Of a stretch of 29,103 nucleotides of DNA, positions 13,959-23,057 are shown piece by piece; positions within the stretch are counted from its first letter, which is position 1; the number at the start of each line of letters is the position of its first letter. Both the position numbers and the translations under genes were made by a program. The DNA is from CAYGZL01 sp964354345 (GTDB lineage Bacteria; Chloroflexota; Anaerolineae; Anaerolineales; UBA4823), in contig CAYGZL010000149.1 in assembly GCA_964354345.1 (NCBI GenBank), positions 1 to 29,103 on the forward strand, written 5' to 3'. The notes under the pieces were generated by a model. The model was given only the letters and a program-made list of their open reading frames with translations, did not search any database and was not told where the DNA came from.

Positions 13959-15728
13959 ATGTTGACTTTTAACCTGCATGAAATCCCCTTCTCTATGGCT
14001 GGGTCTTTTCTGATCCTGACCAGCTCCACAGCCAGTGGAACGCCACGCCTGGCCTACCGCACCAGCAGCCGGCGTGCAGTCACTGGTCCCCAGGCTACCT
14101 TTTTAGCGCATGAGTTTTTCGAGATTGCTCTGCTACGCGATGGGGTGGAAATACCTTACACCTGGAGTGCGCAACCCCACCGCCTGGATCTCCAGGGTGA
14201 GGGCGGCGGTGAGGCAACTCTGGCCTTCGCCAATGCAGATACTCTGACCTTCGAAGGGCGCGGCGTAGGTGTGCGCTGGGTGCCGTGTAAATCCTTTGCC
14301 ACGCGCTACCAGCCGACTGCCAGCGAGCTCTGCCTGGTGGATCCAGCCGCCCGAGGCATTCATCATTTTCGGGCGAGTGAAGGAACCAGTCTCCTGCTTA
14401 ATGCGACACCCACGACTGCAGTACAAACGATTAAGGGCTTTTCTTACCCAACGACGGTTGATTTTCTTCCGGGGGAAAATGCCATCGCCTGGGGAGCCGT
14501 GCGTTTCGATGTTTATGAAAGCATGTGGGCTGGCAATTACCCGGCGTTGGATAAAGCGCTTGCTGAGCGAGAGAAAGACTATGCCCGTTGGCAGAAACAT
14601 CTGCCGAAAGTCCCTGAGCGTTACCAGTCCACCGCGGAACTGGCCTGGTTCCTTCTGTGGAATTGCCAGGCGCCGGCGGCAGGCGCTTTCACCCGCCCGA
14701 CGATCTTAATGAGCAAATCCTGGATGAACGCAGTGTGGGCCTGGGACAACTGCTTCAACGCCCTGGCGGTTGCCCACGCTGATCCGGAGCTGGCTTTCAA
14801 CCAGCTCTTAATGTTCTTCGAGTATCAAGACCCAAACGGTATGATTCCAGATTTGATCACAGATCTGGAACCGATCTATTGCTTCACCAAGCCACCGATT
14901 CAGGGGTGGAGCATCCGCAAGATGGCAGATCGCATCGGCGTAAAAAAAGCGTTGCCTTTTATCAGGGATCTCTACAAGCCCATTGCCCGCCTGACAGATT
15001 GGTGGTACACCCAGCGTGATTTCGATGGGGATGGTTTGTGCCAGTATCACCATGGAAACGACTCGGGTTGGGATAATGCCACTGTCTTCGATCAGGGTTA
15101 TCCAACGGAAGGCGCTGATCTGGCTGCTCATTTGACACTCCAGTGTGAGGGGCTTTCTTTTATGGCGGAGGCACTGGGTAAAAAGGTTGCCAGCCTGCGG
15201 TGGCAACACCGCGCTGAGTTACAGTTATCAGACTTACTCGATCATGGCGTGCTGGACAATCATTTTTATTCACCCCTCGACGGACAAAACTCTGCCGAGC
15301 CTGCCCAATCCCTGTTGAATTACCTCCCCCTCGTGCTGGGTCATCGCCTGCCCAAACGGATCCGCCAGAGTTTACTCGTCGATTTGTCGGAAGGCGGTCC
15401 ATTTCTCACACAGTATGGTCTGGCGACGGAAGCTACTTCCAGTCCAAAATACGAAGCGGATGGATACTGGCGCGGACCAATTTGGGCGCCAGCTACTTAT
15501 TTGATTGTTGACGGATTACTGGATGCAGGCGAAGACAAGAAGCGACGAGATGAGACGCTCCTGGCGCGCAATCTGGCTGAACGTTTCTGTGATCTGTGCG
15601 TGAGCCAACCAGCTTTCTGGGAGAATTTCAATGCGTTGACCGGTCAGGGCTTACGCTGCCCGGGATATTCGTGGACTGCGGCGGTCTTCCTGCTCCTGGC
15701 GGAATACCTGGCGGGGTCAGCAGAATAA
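13959..15728 (+). CDS. GH63-like glycoside hydrolase, (alpha/alpha)6 barrel
   Basis: A 589-residue protein with an N-terminal beta-rich domain (about 1-215) and a C-terminal (alpha/alpha)6 barrel. The barrel shows SWMNAVWAWDNCFNALA (254-270), EYQDPNGMIPDLI (288-300), the probable general acid D372 in GNDSGWDNATVF, GYWRGPIWAPATYL (502-515) and the probable base E555 in FWENFNALTGQG. This set is shared by GH63 and related families (GH37 trehalase, bacterial mannosyl/glucosylglycerate hydrolases, MGH1-like domains). Trehalase's own signatures are absent. No signal peptide, so it likely acts inside the cell on an alpha-linked glucoside or mannoside. Nothing decides the substrate. The 217-base gap upstream is AT-rich, with AGAAAG before the ATG. 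Only 58 bases separate it from the kinase gene. Confidence 0.82.
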   Translation: MLTFNLHEIPFSMAGSFLILTSSTASGTPRLAYRTSSRRAVTGPQATFLAHEFFEIALLRDGVEIPYTWSAQPHRLDLQGEGGGEATLAFANADTLTFEGRGVGVRWVPCKSFATRYQPTASELCLVDPAARGIHHFRASEGTSLLLNATPTTAVQTIKGFSYPTTVDFLPGENAIAWGAVRFDVYESMWAGNYPALDKALAEREKDYARWQKHLPKVPERYQSTAELAWFLLWNCQAPAAGAFTRPTILMSKSWMNAVWAWDNCFNALAVAHADPELAFNQLLMFFEYQDPNGMIPDLITDLEPIYCFTKPPIQGWSIRKMADRIGVKKALPFIRDLYKPIARLTDWWYTQRDFDGDGLCQYHHGNDSGWDNATVFDQGYPTEGADLAAHLTLQCEGLSFMAEALGKKVASLRWQHRAELQLSDLLDHGVLDNHFYSPLDGQNSAEPAQSLLNYLPLVLGHRLPKRIRQSLLVDLSEGGPFLTQYGLATEATSSPKYEADGYWRGPIWAPATYLIVDGLLDAGEDKKRRDETLLARNLAERFCDLCVSQPAFWENFNALTGQGLRCPGYSWTAAVFLLLAEYLAGSAE

Positions 15729-15768
15729 TCCCACCTCCATCCTTCCTGTCCTGGCTCCGTTCAATTTA

Positions 15769-15777
15769 TGTTATCAT
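15769..15777 (+). promoter_or_regulatory. extended -10 promoter of the kinase gene
   Basis: TGTTATCAT is an extended -10 (TG, one base, TATCAT). It ends 9 bases before the kinase ATG, and no Shine-Dalgarno sequence lies between, so the mRNA would have a leader of at most a few bases. Confidence 0.5.
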
Positions 15778-15786
15778 GAGCCGGCT

Positions 15787-18700
15787 ATGATTGGTACAAC
15801 CTTTAATAACCGTTACCGTCTGGATGTAGAGTTGGGCCGTGGCGGTCTGGGCGTGATTTATCGCGCCTATGATCTACTATTGTACCGTCCGGTGGCAGTC
15901 AAAGTACTGACTACCAGCGGGCTTGGCACTGCGGGACGCGCGCGCCTGCTGCATGAAGCACAAGCAGCCGCGCGCTTGAACCACCCTAATATTGTGGATA
16001 TTTTCGATGCAGGTGAAACCCCTTCAGTCGAATCTGGCAATCCAATGATCCCCTATATCGTCATGGAATTGGTAGATGGTGGTTCACTCCATGAAAATCC
16101 ACCGCATATACTGAACGCCATAATCGGGATCGCCTGCCAGATCTGTGATGCACTGGAGCATGCCCATTCACATGGCATTATCCATCGCGATCTTAAGCCC
16201 GAAAATGTCCTGGTTACCCCGCAAGGGGTGGTCAAACTGACTGATTTCGGCCTGGCGCGTTCGGTCTCATCGCGGTTGTCAATTGAAGGGGCGCTGGTTG
16301 GGACAGTGTTCTATGTGGCGCCGGAGATGATTCTAGGACAACCGGTGGATGCGCGCACCGATCTCTATTCGTTGGGCGTCATGTTGTATGAGTTCATCAC
16401 TGGTCATTTGCCTTTCATGGGTGAGGATCCGCTCAATGTCGTCGCCCAGCATTTGCATACCCCACCTGCCCCACTACGCGCTTACCGACCAGATTGCTCG
16501 CTCTCCCTGGAGGCATTGGTTCTCCGCTTATTAGCAAAAAACCCGGCTGAACGTCCGGCTTCCGCAACTGAAGTCCGTCAGGTTTTGGAACGTTTGGCGA
16601 AACAGGATGAGCCGGGACTGCCCGTAATGGCGTTTGCAGATCCCTTCTGGCATAATCGTTTACTTGGTCGTGAACGTGAACTGGCTGAAGCTCGTAATTT
16701 ATGGACGCAATCTGTCTCAGGAACAAGCGACCAATCCGTACTTTTAATTTGTGGCGAATCAGGCATTGGGAAAACACCTTTTGTACGCCAGGTGATTGAA
16801 ATGGCTGAGCTTTCTGGGGGCAAAGCACTGACGGGTGAATGTTATGAAGAAGGGATGCCGCCATACGCGCCGATCGGACGATTGGTGCGCTCAGGGTTGG
16901 GGGTGACTCCGGTGCACGTACCCAACCGGATCATGGCGGATCTGCTTACCCTGGCGCCTGAGCTGGCTACCGGCTTTCCAGATATTCCACCCAACCCCTC
17001 CCTGGAGTCCCTGGCTGACCAACACCGCCTGTTTGAGAGCCTGATTGTCTTATTCGATATCCTTTCGAACAAGATCCCCTTGTTGTTGGTGATTGAGGAT
17101 TTGCAATGGGCCGACGCGGGCACCTTGTATTTCCTGAGGCACCTGGCACGACGCAGCCGGCAAACCCATCTTCACTTGATGATCTTGCTGACTTATCGCG
17201 AAGATGAGGTGGAAGCGGCTGGAAGTTTGAGTGATATCTTGTTGGACTTGACCCGCGAACGGCTGGCAACTCGCTTACGCCTGGAACGCTTTGCCCGTGA
17301 GCAAATCCGCGCCATCCTGGAAGCAACATTTCAGCAGACGATCTCGGAAAATCTTTTGGATGGCATTTTGCGTGTCACTGAGGGAAACCTGTTTTATATC
17401 CAGGAGGTATGTAAAGCCTTAATCGAAGAAGGGAAGCTGGTTCGCCAGGATGGTAGTTGGGTATTAACCGCCAGTCTGGATGAATTGCACCTCCCCGAAA
17501 GTGTACGCCTGACTATCCAACGCCGGGTTAACCGCCTGCCCGCCCCAGCCCAGGAAACCCTGCGTCTGGCAGCGATGATCGGGCGTGAATTTGACTTCAG
17601 CACTTTACTTTGGGCCAGCGAGCAGAACGAAGATATTCTAATTGAGCATCTGGAAGAAGCTCAACGCGCCCAATTAATCCAGGAAATACCCGTCTCAAGC
17701 TTAATTGAGCGCGATCCAGTGCGATTTAGCTTTGTACATACGTTGATCCCAACCACCTTGCGCGAAAGCGTCAGCCGTCTGCGCCGCGTCCGTTTACATC
17801 GCCGGATTGCCGGGGCGATTCAAGCACTCCATCCCCAGGATTATGAAGCCCTGGCGTACCATTCAGGGCTGGCGGGAGACGTACGCCTGGCAACGGATCA
17901 GTATGTAAGAGCTGGCGATCGGGCATTTTCTTTATACGCCAACCTGGACGCGCTCCGCTTGTACGGTCAGGCTCTGCGTCTGATCCCCGACGATTTACCG
18001 CGCCGCTTTGAAATTCTGGTAAAACGGGTGCACATTCTCGATCTGATCAGCCAGCGTGAAGCTCAGGAAATGGATGTCCTGGAGATGGTGTTGATCGCCG
18101 ATCGCCTGAACGACGACACCCGTCGCTGTGATGCGCTGATTGCCCTGGTGGATTATGGCCTGGCTACGGATTTCACGCAGAGCCGCCCCTCGGCCGAAGA
18201 AGCGGTTGCAATTGCCCTTCGTTTACAGGATGTCGTTCGTGAAGCGCATGCCTTACGCAGGTTGGGCTGGTTGCTCTGGTCAGCGGATAAGAATCCCGCC
18301 TGTATTCAACATTTAGAAACTGCGGTACGATTATTTAAGGAGTCCGGTCTGAAAGGGGAGGCAGCCGGCTGCCTGCACTCGTTGTCACTGGTTGTTGGGC
18401 AACAAGGATTTGGACGGAGTAGCGAATCTCTGGCTTATGCCCAGGAAGCGGTTACCCTCAGTCGCGAGGCCGGAGATCGAGTTCAAGAGGCCACCAGTCT
18501 GCGCCGGTTGGCGATTGCTTTGATGGATACCTGCCAGCATACCCAGGCGCTGCCCATCGCAGAAGAAGCGTTGGCCTTGCATCGCGAGCTCGGTGATCGT
18601 CAAGGGGAATGCAATGGCGAGAATGTATTGGCGATATGCCAGGTATGGGTTGGGCGGGTAGAAGAAGCTGACCAGCATTTCCAGCGCTCTCTGGACATCG

Positions 18701-19548
18701 CCGTGGAAATTGACTCCAGACAGGGTCTGACGATCGCAATCGCCAATATGGTCTCTCTATGTTTTCGCTGGCGGGGTAAATACGAAGCCGCCCTGGCTTT
18801 TATTGATGACCACCTGTCTCAGGCGCTGCCTCGCGAGGATGCCTATCTCACGGCCCAGTTGTTGGCTTCGAAGGCTGAAGTTTTGGGGTGGTTCGGTCAG
18901 CTTCAAGCCATGTTGGATATTGCTCAAGAGATCCAGCGCATTGCAGCGGGGTCAGCTAACCGGGATTTGATGATTAAATTATATATCGATGTTTCCCGCG
19001 TACAGGCGGACATGGGATTAATGAAGGATGCCTGGCAGAACCTTCAACGAGCTGAGCAGTTATCCCGTGATTTGGATCTGATCGTGCTCCAGGCGGTTTT
19101 TCATCACCGGCGTGCCTATTTCTATTTATTAGAAGGAGGCGAGCAGAAATTACAGCTGGGATTAGAGCATATCCACAAAGCCATGTCGATCCTGGAGTGC
19201 GGTAATTACCCGCTCGATATGGCGGATTGTCGTATCCTGGCTTCAGCTTTCTATTTAGCTTTAGGCCAACCCGATCTGGCTTTGCAATCCACAAATCAAG
19301 CGTTATCATTTTTCGCGATTTTCCCCTATCATATCGAAGTATACGACTGGGCTCACTCGCGCGCTTTACGCGCCACTGGTCGCACAGCTGACGCAGACGA
19401 GTATCTCCGCCGCGCCTACACTCGCTTAATGGAAATTGCCCAGGGAATCCAGGATCCGATTCTGCGTCAGGGAGTATTGGAAAACATTTGGGTTAATCGC
19501 CAGATCTGCGCCGATTGGCAGGCGCGCCAGCTTGATGTAAACCAATAA
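15787..19548 (+). CDS. Ser/Thr protein kinase fused to AAA-type ATPase and TPR array
   Basis: A 1253-residue soluble protein. Residues 10-270 are a Hanks-type kinase with all catalytic elements: glycine loop LGRGGLGVIYRA, K39 (VAVKVL), E57, HRDLKPEN (D135, N140), DFG 153-155, APE 178-180 and RPxxA (256-260). Residues 290-600 are an AAA_16-like ATPase with Walker A GESGIGKT (323-330) and Walker B LLLVIEDLQWAD (D438). From about 690 to the end run tetratricopeptide-like helical repeats (for example SLAYAQEAVTLSREAGDRVQEA). No transmembrane segment and no C-terminal LuxR-type helix-turn-helix is seen, so it is not a MalT-like DNA-binding regulator. It probably senses a ligand or partner through the TPRs and signals by phosphorylation. 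It stops 12 bases before the convergent E2 gene. Confidence 0.95.
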   Translation: MIGTTFNNRYRLDVELGRGGLGVIYRAYDLLLYRPVAVKVLTTSGLGTAGRARLLHEAQAAARLNHPNIVDIFDAGETPSVESGNPMIPYIVMELVDGGSLHENPPHILNAIIGIACQICDALEHAHSHGIIHRDLKPENVLVTPQGVVKLTDFGLARSVSSRLSIEGALVGTVFYVAPEMILGQPVDARTDLYSLGVMLYEFITGHLPFMGEDPLNVVAQHLHTPPAPLRAYRPDCSLSLEALVLRLLAKNPAERPASATEVRQVLERLAKQDEPGLPVMAFADPFWHNRLLGRERELAEARNLWTQSVSGTSDQSVLLICGESGIGKTPFVRQVIEMAELSGGKALTGECYEEGMPPYAPIGRLVRSGLGVTPVHVPNRIMADLLTLAPELATGFPDIPPNPSLESLADQHRLFESLIVLFDILSNKIPLLLVIEDLQWADAGTLYFLRHLARRSRQTHLHLMILLTYREDEVEAAGSLSDILLDLTRERLATRLRLERFAREQIRAILEATFQQTISENLLDGILRVTEGNLFYIQEVCKALIEEGKLVRQDGSWVLTASLDELHLPESVRLTIQRRVNRLPAPAQETLRLAAMIGREFDFSTLLWASEQNEDILIEHLEEAQRAQLIQEIPVSSLIERDPVRFSFVHTLIPTTLRESVSRLRRVRLHRRIAGAIQALHPQDYEALAYHSGLAGDVRLATDQYVRAGDRAFSLYANLDALRLYGQALRLIPDDLPRRFEILVKRVHILDLISQREAQEMDVLEMVLIADRLNDDTRRCDALIALVDYGLATDFTQSRPSAEEAVAIALRLQDVVREAHALRRLGWLLWSADKNPACIQHLETAVRLFKESGLKGEAAGCLHSLSLVVGQQGFGRSSESLAYAQEAVTLSREAGDRVQEATSLRRLAIALMDTCQHTQALPIAEEALALHRELGDRQGECNGENVLAICQVWVGRVEEADQHFQRSLDIAVEIDSRQGLTIAIANMVSLCFRWRGKYEAALAFIDDHLSQALPREDAYLTAQLLASKAEVLGWFGQLQAMLDIAQEIQRIAAGSANRDLMIKLYIDVSRVQADMGLMKDAWQNLQRAEQLSRDLDLIVLQAVFHHRRAYFYLLEGGEQKLQLGLEHIHKAMSILECGNYPLDMADCRILASAFYLALGQPDLALQSTNQALSFFAIFPYHIEVYDWAHSRALRATGRTADADEYLRRAYTRLMEIAQGIQDPILRQGVLENIWVNRQICADWQARQLDVNQ

Positions 19549-19560
19549 CTCCACCTGCCT

Positions 19561-20871
19561 TTAAACCAACAACCGCAGAGGTTCTTCCAAGAACTTGGCC
19601 AAAGCCTGTAAGAATTGAGCCGCCTCAACACCATCACTCACCCGATGATCTACTGAGAGAGTGGCATTCATTCGCATACCAGGCAGGATGGCGCCGTCTT
19701 TCACCACGGGTACCTCGCGCACCGAGCCGACCGCCAGGATCGCCGCCTCGGGTGGATTGATGATGGCGATAAAATGCTCCACCTCGAACATGCCCAGGTT
19801 GCTGACCGAGAATGTCGAGCCTTCGATATCGTCAGGTCGCACTTTCCCATCCCTGGCGCGGGCGACCATGCTGCGCACCTCGCTGGCAATCTGGCGTAAC
19901 GACTTAAGGTCGGTCTCGTGGCACACCACTGTCAGCAATCCACCTTCTATCGCAACGGCAACGCCGATGTTCACCGACCCATGACGCAAGACTTTATCGT
20001 TTTGTAAAGACGCGTTTAAATTAGGGAACTGGCGTAGGGTCTGAGCAACCGCTTTTATCACAAAATCGTTGACCGAAATCTTCTCGCTATCGGGCAACAG
20101 GGTATTGACTTGTTTACGTAAGCTCATTACAGCCGTCATGTCATACGCGTGGGTCACGTAAAAGTGAGGCACCTGCTGCTTGGCCTCGGTCATCCGCCGG
20201 CCGATGGCGGCGCGTAGGCGAGGCAGCAGCGTAATCTGGTCAGCTGGTGCAGACATAGGTGAAGCATGCATAGCTGAGGTCGCGCCGGGTGGGATGGGGA
20301 GGTTGGTTGCTGAGGAGATGGGAGTTGGCGTAAGGGGGATAGTTGCTGGAGGCGGTGTGACCCTCAGCGTGGCCAGATAAGCCGTCACATCTTTTTTGAT
20401 GATCCGCCCGTTTGGGCCACTGCCTCGGAAGGACTTCAGATCAACACCTTGCTCCTCTGCCACGCGCCGCGCCAGGGGGGTGGCTTTCACGCGATCGGTC
20501 ACTGCACCAGCTTCGACAAGTGGGGCGGTGGTTGTTGGGATTGACATTCCCACGGCGCGCTCTGGTGTTGCTGCCCCCGTTATTTGGGCGGCGGACGGCG
20601 CAGCCGGTATTCCAGCATCAGTGGGTTGTTCGCCCGGTGCGGTAATTACAGCGATGGGTGTGTTTACCGGGACAATCTCGCCCGCTTTCACCAGGTGGCG
20701 GGCGACAATGCCACTATAGGGCGTCTCAACCTCGACTGTCGCCTTGTCGGTCTCAATCTCAGCCAGCACATTGCCTTTGGAGGCAGGCTGGCCTTCCAGG
20801 ATCACCCAGCGTACCAGGGTGCCTTCAACCATATCAAAACCCAGCTTGGGCATGATCACCGTTTCAGCCAT
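19561..20871 (-). CDS. pdhC: dihydrolipoamide acetyltransferase, E2 of pyruvate dehydrogenase complex
   Basis: A 436-residue E2 with one lipoyl domain (1-80; lipoylated K43 in EIETDKATVEVE), a linker rich in Ala, Pro and Thr, a peripheral-subunit-binding domain (128-167, KATPLARRVAEEQGVDLKS then GPNGRIIKKDV), a second Pro-rich linker, and the acyltransferase core (about 212-436) with catalytic H409 and D413 in VDHRVSDGVEAAQFL. It transfers the acetyl group from E1 to CoA. Its start overlaps the E1beta stop by one base (TAATG). The branched-chain or acetoin versions have the same layout; the E1alpha sequence favours pyruvate. No E3 (lipoamide dehydrogenase) gene is in the window. Confidence 0.93.
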   Translation of the reverse strand: MAETVIMPKLGFDMVEGTLVRWVILEGQPASKGNVLAEIETDKATVEVETPYSGIVARHLVKAGEIVPVNTPIAVITAPGEQPTDAGIPAAPSAAQITGAATPERAVGMSIPTTTAPLVEAGAVTDRVKATPLARRVAEEQGVDLKSFRGSGPNGRIIKKDVTAYLATLRVTPPPATIPLTPTPISSATNLPIPPGATSAMHASPMSAPADQITLLPRLRAAIGRRMTEAKQQVPHFYVTHAYDMTAVMSLRKQVNTLLPDSEKISVNDFVIKAVAQTLRQFPNLNASLQNDKVLRHGSVNIGVAVAIEGGLLTVVCHETDLKSLRQIASEVRSMVARARDGKVRPDDIEGSTFSVSNLGMFEVEHFIAIINPPEAAILAVGSVREVPVVKDGAILPGMRMNATLSVDHRVSDGVEAAQFLQALAKFLEEPLRLLV

Positions 20872-21842
20872 TACAGCACCTCCTTAACCGCCCGAATCAC
20901 ATCCTCGACTTGCGGCAGAGCCAACTGCTCCAGGGTGCGATTATACGGCAGCGGAACTTCCTTTTGGGCGACGCGCTGGATCGGGGCGTCCACGTAATCG
21001 AAAGCCTGTTCATAGATGCGGGAGGCAATCTCGGAACCGACACCAAAAGAACGCCAACCTTCTTCGACAATCACTGCCCGGTTGGTCTTCTTGAACGACT
21101 CAAGCACCGGCGCCATATCTAACGGGCGCAACGAGCGCAGGTCGACAATCTCGGCTTCGATGCCTTCTTTAGCCAACTGGTCAGCAGCCTTGGTGGAGAT
21201 CTCCAGCATCTTGCTGTAAGTAACGATCGTCACATCGCGCCCCGGACGTTGGATTTTGGATATGCCGATTGGCGTGGTGTAGTCGCCTTCCGGCACCTCG
21301 CCGCGCACCTGGTAGAGCGTGGCGTGCTCGATAAACAGAACCGGATCCTGGGAACGGATCGCGCTCTTGAGCAAACCCTTGGCATCTTCCGGAGTGCCTG
21401 GCACGACGACTTTCAGACCGGGGAAATGAGCGAAAACTGCATCAGGTGTTTGCGAGTGAGTCGCACCGAGCTGGCGTCCACCCCCACCAACGGCTCGGAT
21501 GACCAGCGGCAGGACGAACTGCCCGGCGAACATGTAGTGCAGCTTGGCGGCTTCGTTGACAATGTGATCCATGGCTGAAAAAGCAAAGTTTATCGTCATC
21601 AACTCAGCCACCGGGCGTTGGCCAGTCAGCGCGGCACCGATCGCCGCGCCGATGATGGCTGCCTCGGCGATGGGGGTGTCGCGCACTCGTTCGGGACCGA
21701 AATGGTCGTAGAAACCTTTGGTGACGGCGTAGGTACCACCCCATACACCAACTTCCTCTCCCAGGATGAACACCCGGGGATCGCGTTCCATTTCCTCCCA
21801 CAAAGCCTGGGAGATGGCTTCACGCATGGTTATTCGGGGCAT
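20871..21842 (-). CDS. pdhB: pyruvate dehydrogenase E1 component, beta subunit
   Basis: A 323-residue transketolase-like subunit that completes the thiamine-diphosphate active site with E1alpha. Typical stretches are ITMREAISQALWEEMERDP at the N-terminus, GEEVGVWGGTYAVTKGF (28-44), RVRDTPIAEAAIIGAAIGAA, ELMTINFAFSAMDHIVNEAAK and HSQTPDAVFAHFPGLKVVVP, followed by the C-terminal swivelling domain with VDLRSLRPLD and VIVEEGWRSFGVGSEI. Length and order match the bacterial E1beta family. It lies 2 bases after the E1alpha stop and overlaps the E2 start, so the three subunits are co-translated from one message. Confidence 0.95.
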   Translation of the reverse strand: MPRITMREAISQALWEEMERDPRVFILGEEVGVWGGTYAVTKGFYDHFGPERVRDTPIAEAAIIGAAIGAALTGQRPVAELMTINFAFSAMDHIVNEAAKLHYMFAGQFVLPLVIRAVGGGGRQLGATHSQTPDAVFAHFPGLKVVVPGTPEDAKGLLKSAIRSQDPVLFIEHATLYQVRGEVPEGDYTTPIGISKIQRPGRDVTIVTYSKMLEISTKAADQLAKEGIEAEIVDLRSLRPLDMAPVLESFKKTNRAVIVEEGWRSFGVGSEIASRIYEQAFDYVDAPIQRVAQKEVPLPYNRTLEQLALPQVEDVIRAVKEVL

Positions 21843-21844
21843 GG

Positions 21845-22804
21845 CTAACTCTCCACGTAGATATTTTCAAACAGGGCTTCTACCGCTGGCTCAGGGCTGG
21901 CTTCCGCAAACTGCACCGCGGCTTGCGTCTCGGTCTGTGCTTTTATTTCCAGATCATCCAACTCAGTCTCGGCGGATATCCCGTTGGTGACCAGGTATTT
22001 CCGGTATATGCCGATGGGGTCGTTCTCCTGCCATCGGCGTACTTCCTCAGCCTGGCGATAACGCTCCGGATCGCCCATTGAGTGCCCCCTGAAACGGTAG
22101 GTGAGTGCTTCCAGGAAATATGGGCCATTGCCAGCGCGGATGTACGCGATGGCCTGCTCAGCCGCCTGGCGCACCTTCATCACATCCATACCATCTACGG
22201 TCCCGCTGGTAATACAGTAGCCTTCGGCTTTCTGGACGATCTCAGAGACGGCTGAGGCGCGCTCGACCGTGGTGCCCATGCCGTAATGATTGTTTTCACA
22301 CACCCATAAAACGGGTAACTTCCAGACTTTAGACAGGTTGAGCGCTTCGTGGAAATAGCCGATATTGGTGGCGCCATCGCCGAACATGCAGATAGTGACG
22401 TTATTCTGTTTGGTATACACATCGCCTAAGGCCAGCCCTGCTGCGATGGGCAGGTGAGCCCCGACGATGGCATGACCACCCCAGAAGTTCTTTTTAACAT
22501 CTGCCATATGCATCGAGCCGCCTCTGCCTTTTGAGCAGCCTGTCGCTTTACCCAACAGTTCGGCCACCACTTCTTTGGCGCTGATACCACAGTTAATCGC
22601 CACCCCGTGGTCGCGGTAGGCGGTGATGACGCGATCCTGGGGTAAGCGCGCCGAGATCAAGCCGGTGCTTACTGCTTCCTGCCCGATATAGAGGTGTAAA
22701 AATCCGCCAACCTTGCCCTGTTGGTAGAGTTGGGCGGCTTGCTCTTCGATCAGGCGGATCAACACCATCTGATAATAAATATTCAAATATTCTGGTTTTT
22801 CCAT
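21845..22804 (-). CDS. pdhA: pyruvate dehydrogenase E1 component, alpha subunit
   Basis: A 319-residue subunit that binds thiamine diphosphate and decarboxylates pyruvate. The ThDP motif is MFGDGATNIGYFHEALNLS (140-158), ending with NN at 171-172 before HYGMGTTVERASA. Upstream come RDHGVAINCG and GCSKGRGGSMHM (89-100), and the phosphorylation-loop-like RFRGHSMGDPERYR follows later. GMGTTVERASA is the form found in pyruvate-type E1alpha, so pyruvate is preferred over branched-chain 2-oxo acids; acetoin dehydrogenase is close in sequence and cannot be ruled out. First gene of the operon, with AAGGAGGGG as ribosome-binding site. A GGGTTAACCC palindrome (22807-22816) touches this site. Confidence 0.94.
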   Translation of the reverse strand: MEKPEYLNIYYQMVLIRLIEEQAAQLYQQGKVGGFLHLYIGQEAVSTGLISARLPQDRVITAYRDHGVAINCGISAKEVVAELLGKATGCSKGRGGSMHMADVKKNFWGGHAIVGAHLPIAAGLALGDVYTKQNNVTICMFGDGATNIGYFHEALNLSKVWKLPVLWVCENNHYGMGTTVERASAVSEIVQKAEGYCITSGTVDGMDVMKVRQAAEQAIAYIRAGNGPYFLEALTYRFRGHSMGDPERYRQAEEVRRWQENDPIGIYRKYLVTNGISAETELDDLEIKAQTETQAAVQFAEASPEPAVEALFENIYVES

Positions 22805-23057
22805 AAGGGTTAACCCCTCCTTTTATAATATATGCAGATATATTATATCTTAATTGTACAATAATTTTTATATATTGGCTGGCTGTAAAGAGTCAGGGGG
22901 AATTTTACCCTCGCAGCGCTTAATTATAAACTGGAATGGTATTATTTGCCTTATGGACATACCGGATACCCCACCCCCCTCAGGTTGTTTTATAATAGCA
23001 GCCAATGGCAAAGCTGATTATCAACGAACCTCCGACATTCAACATCTAAACACTAAC
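22805..23057. promoter_or_regulatory. divergent control region between pdhA and treS
   Basis: 253 bases without a credible gene. Near pdhA it is very AT-rich and holds GGGTTAACCC (22807-22816), the 24-base inverted repeat at 22824-22847 and the palindrome ATTGTACAAT (22853-22862). Nearer treS a TATAAT (22991-22996, plus strand) could be its -10 box, but no -35 stands out. The plus frame is open back to 22854, yet that stretch has no conserved protein features and the TreS N-terminus begins at 23058. Confidence 0.5.
22824..22847. repeat. perfect inverted repeat, possible operator
   Basis: Arms TATAATATAT (22824-22833) and ATATATTATA (22838-22847) are exact complements around GCAG. The repeat lies just above the pdhA ribosome-binding site and contains TATAAT on both strands, so it could be a repressor site, a pair of -10 boxes, or both. 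Confidence 0.55.

Noticed and set aside
22854..23057. 68-residue N-terminal extension of trehalose synthase
   Set aside because: The TreS family starts at MWYKN; the extension has no conserved features and covers a -10-like TATAAT and other regulatory-looking DNA.
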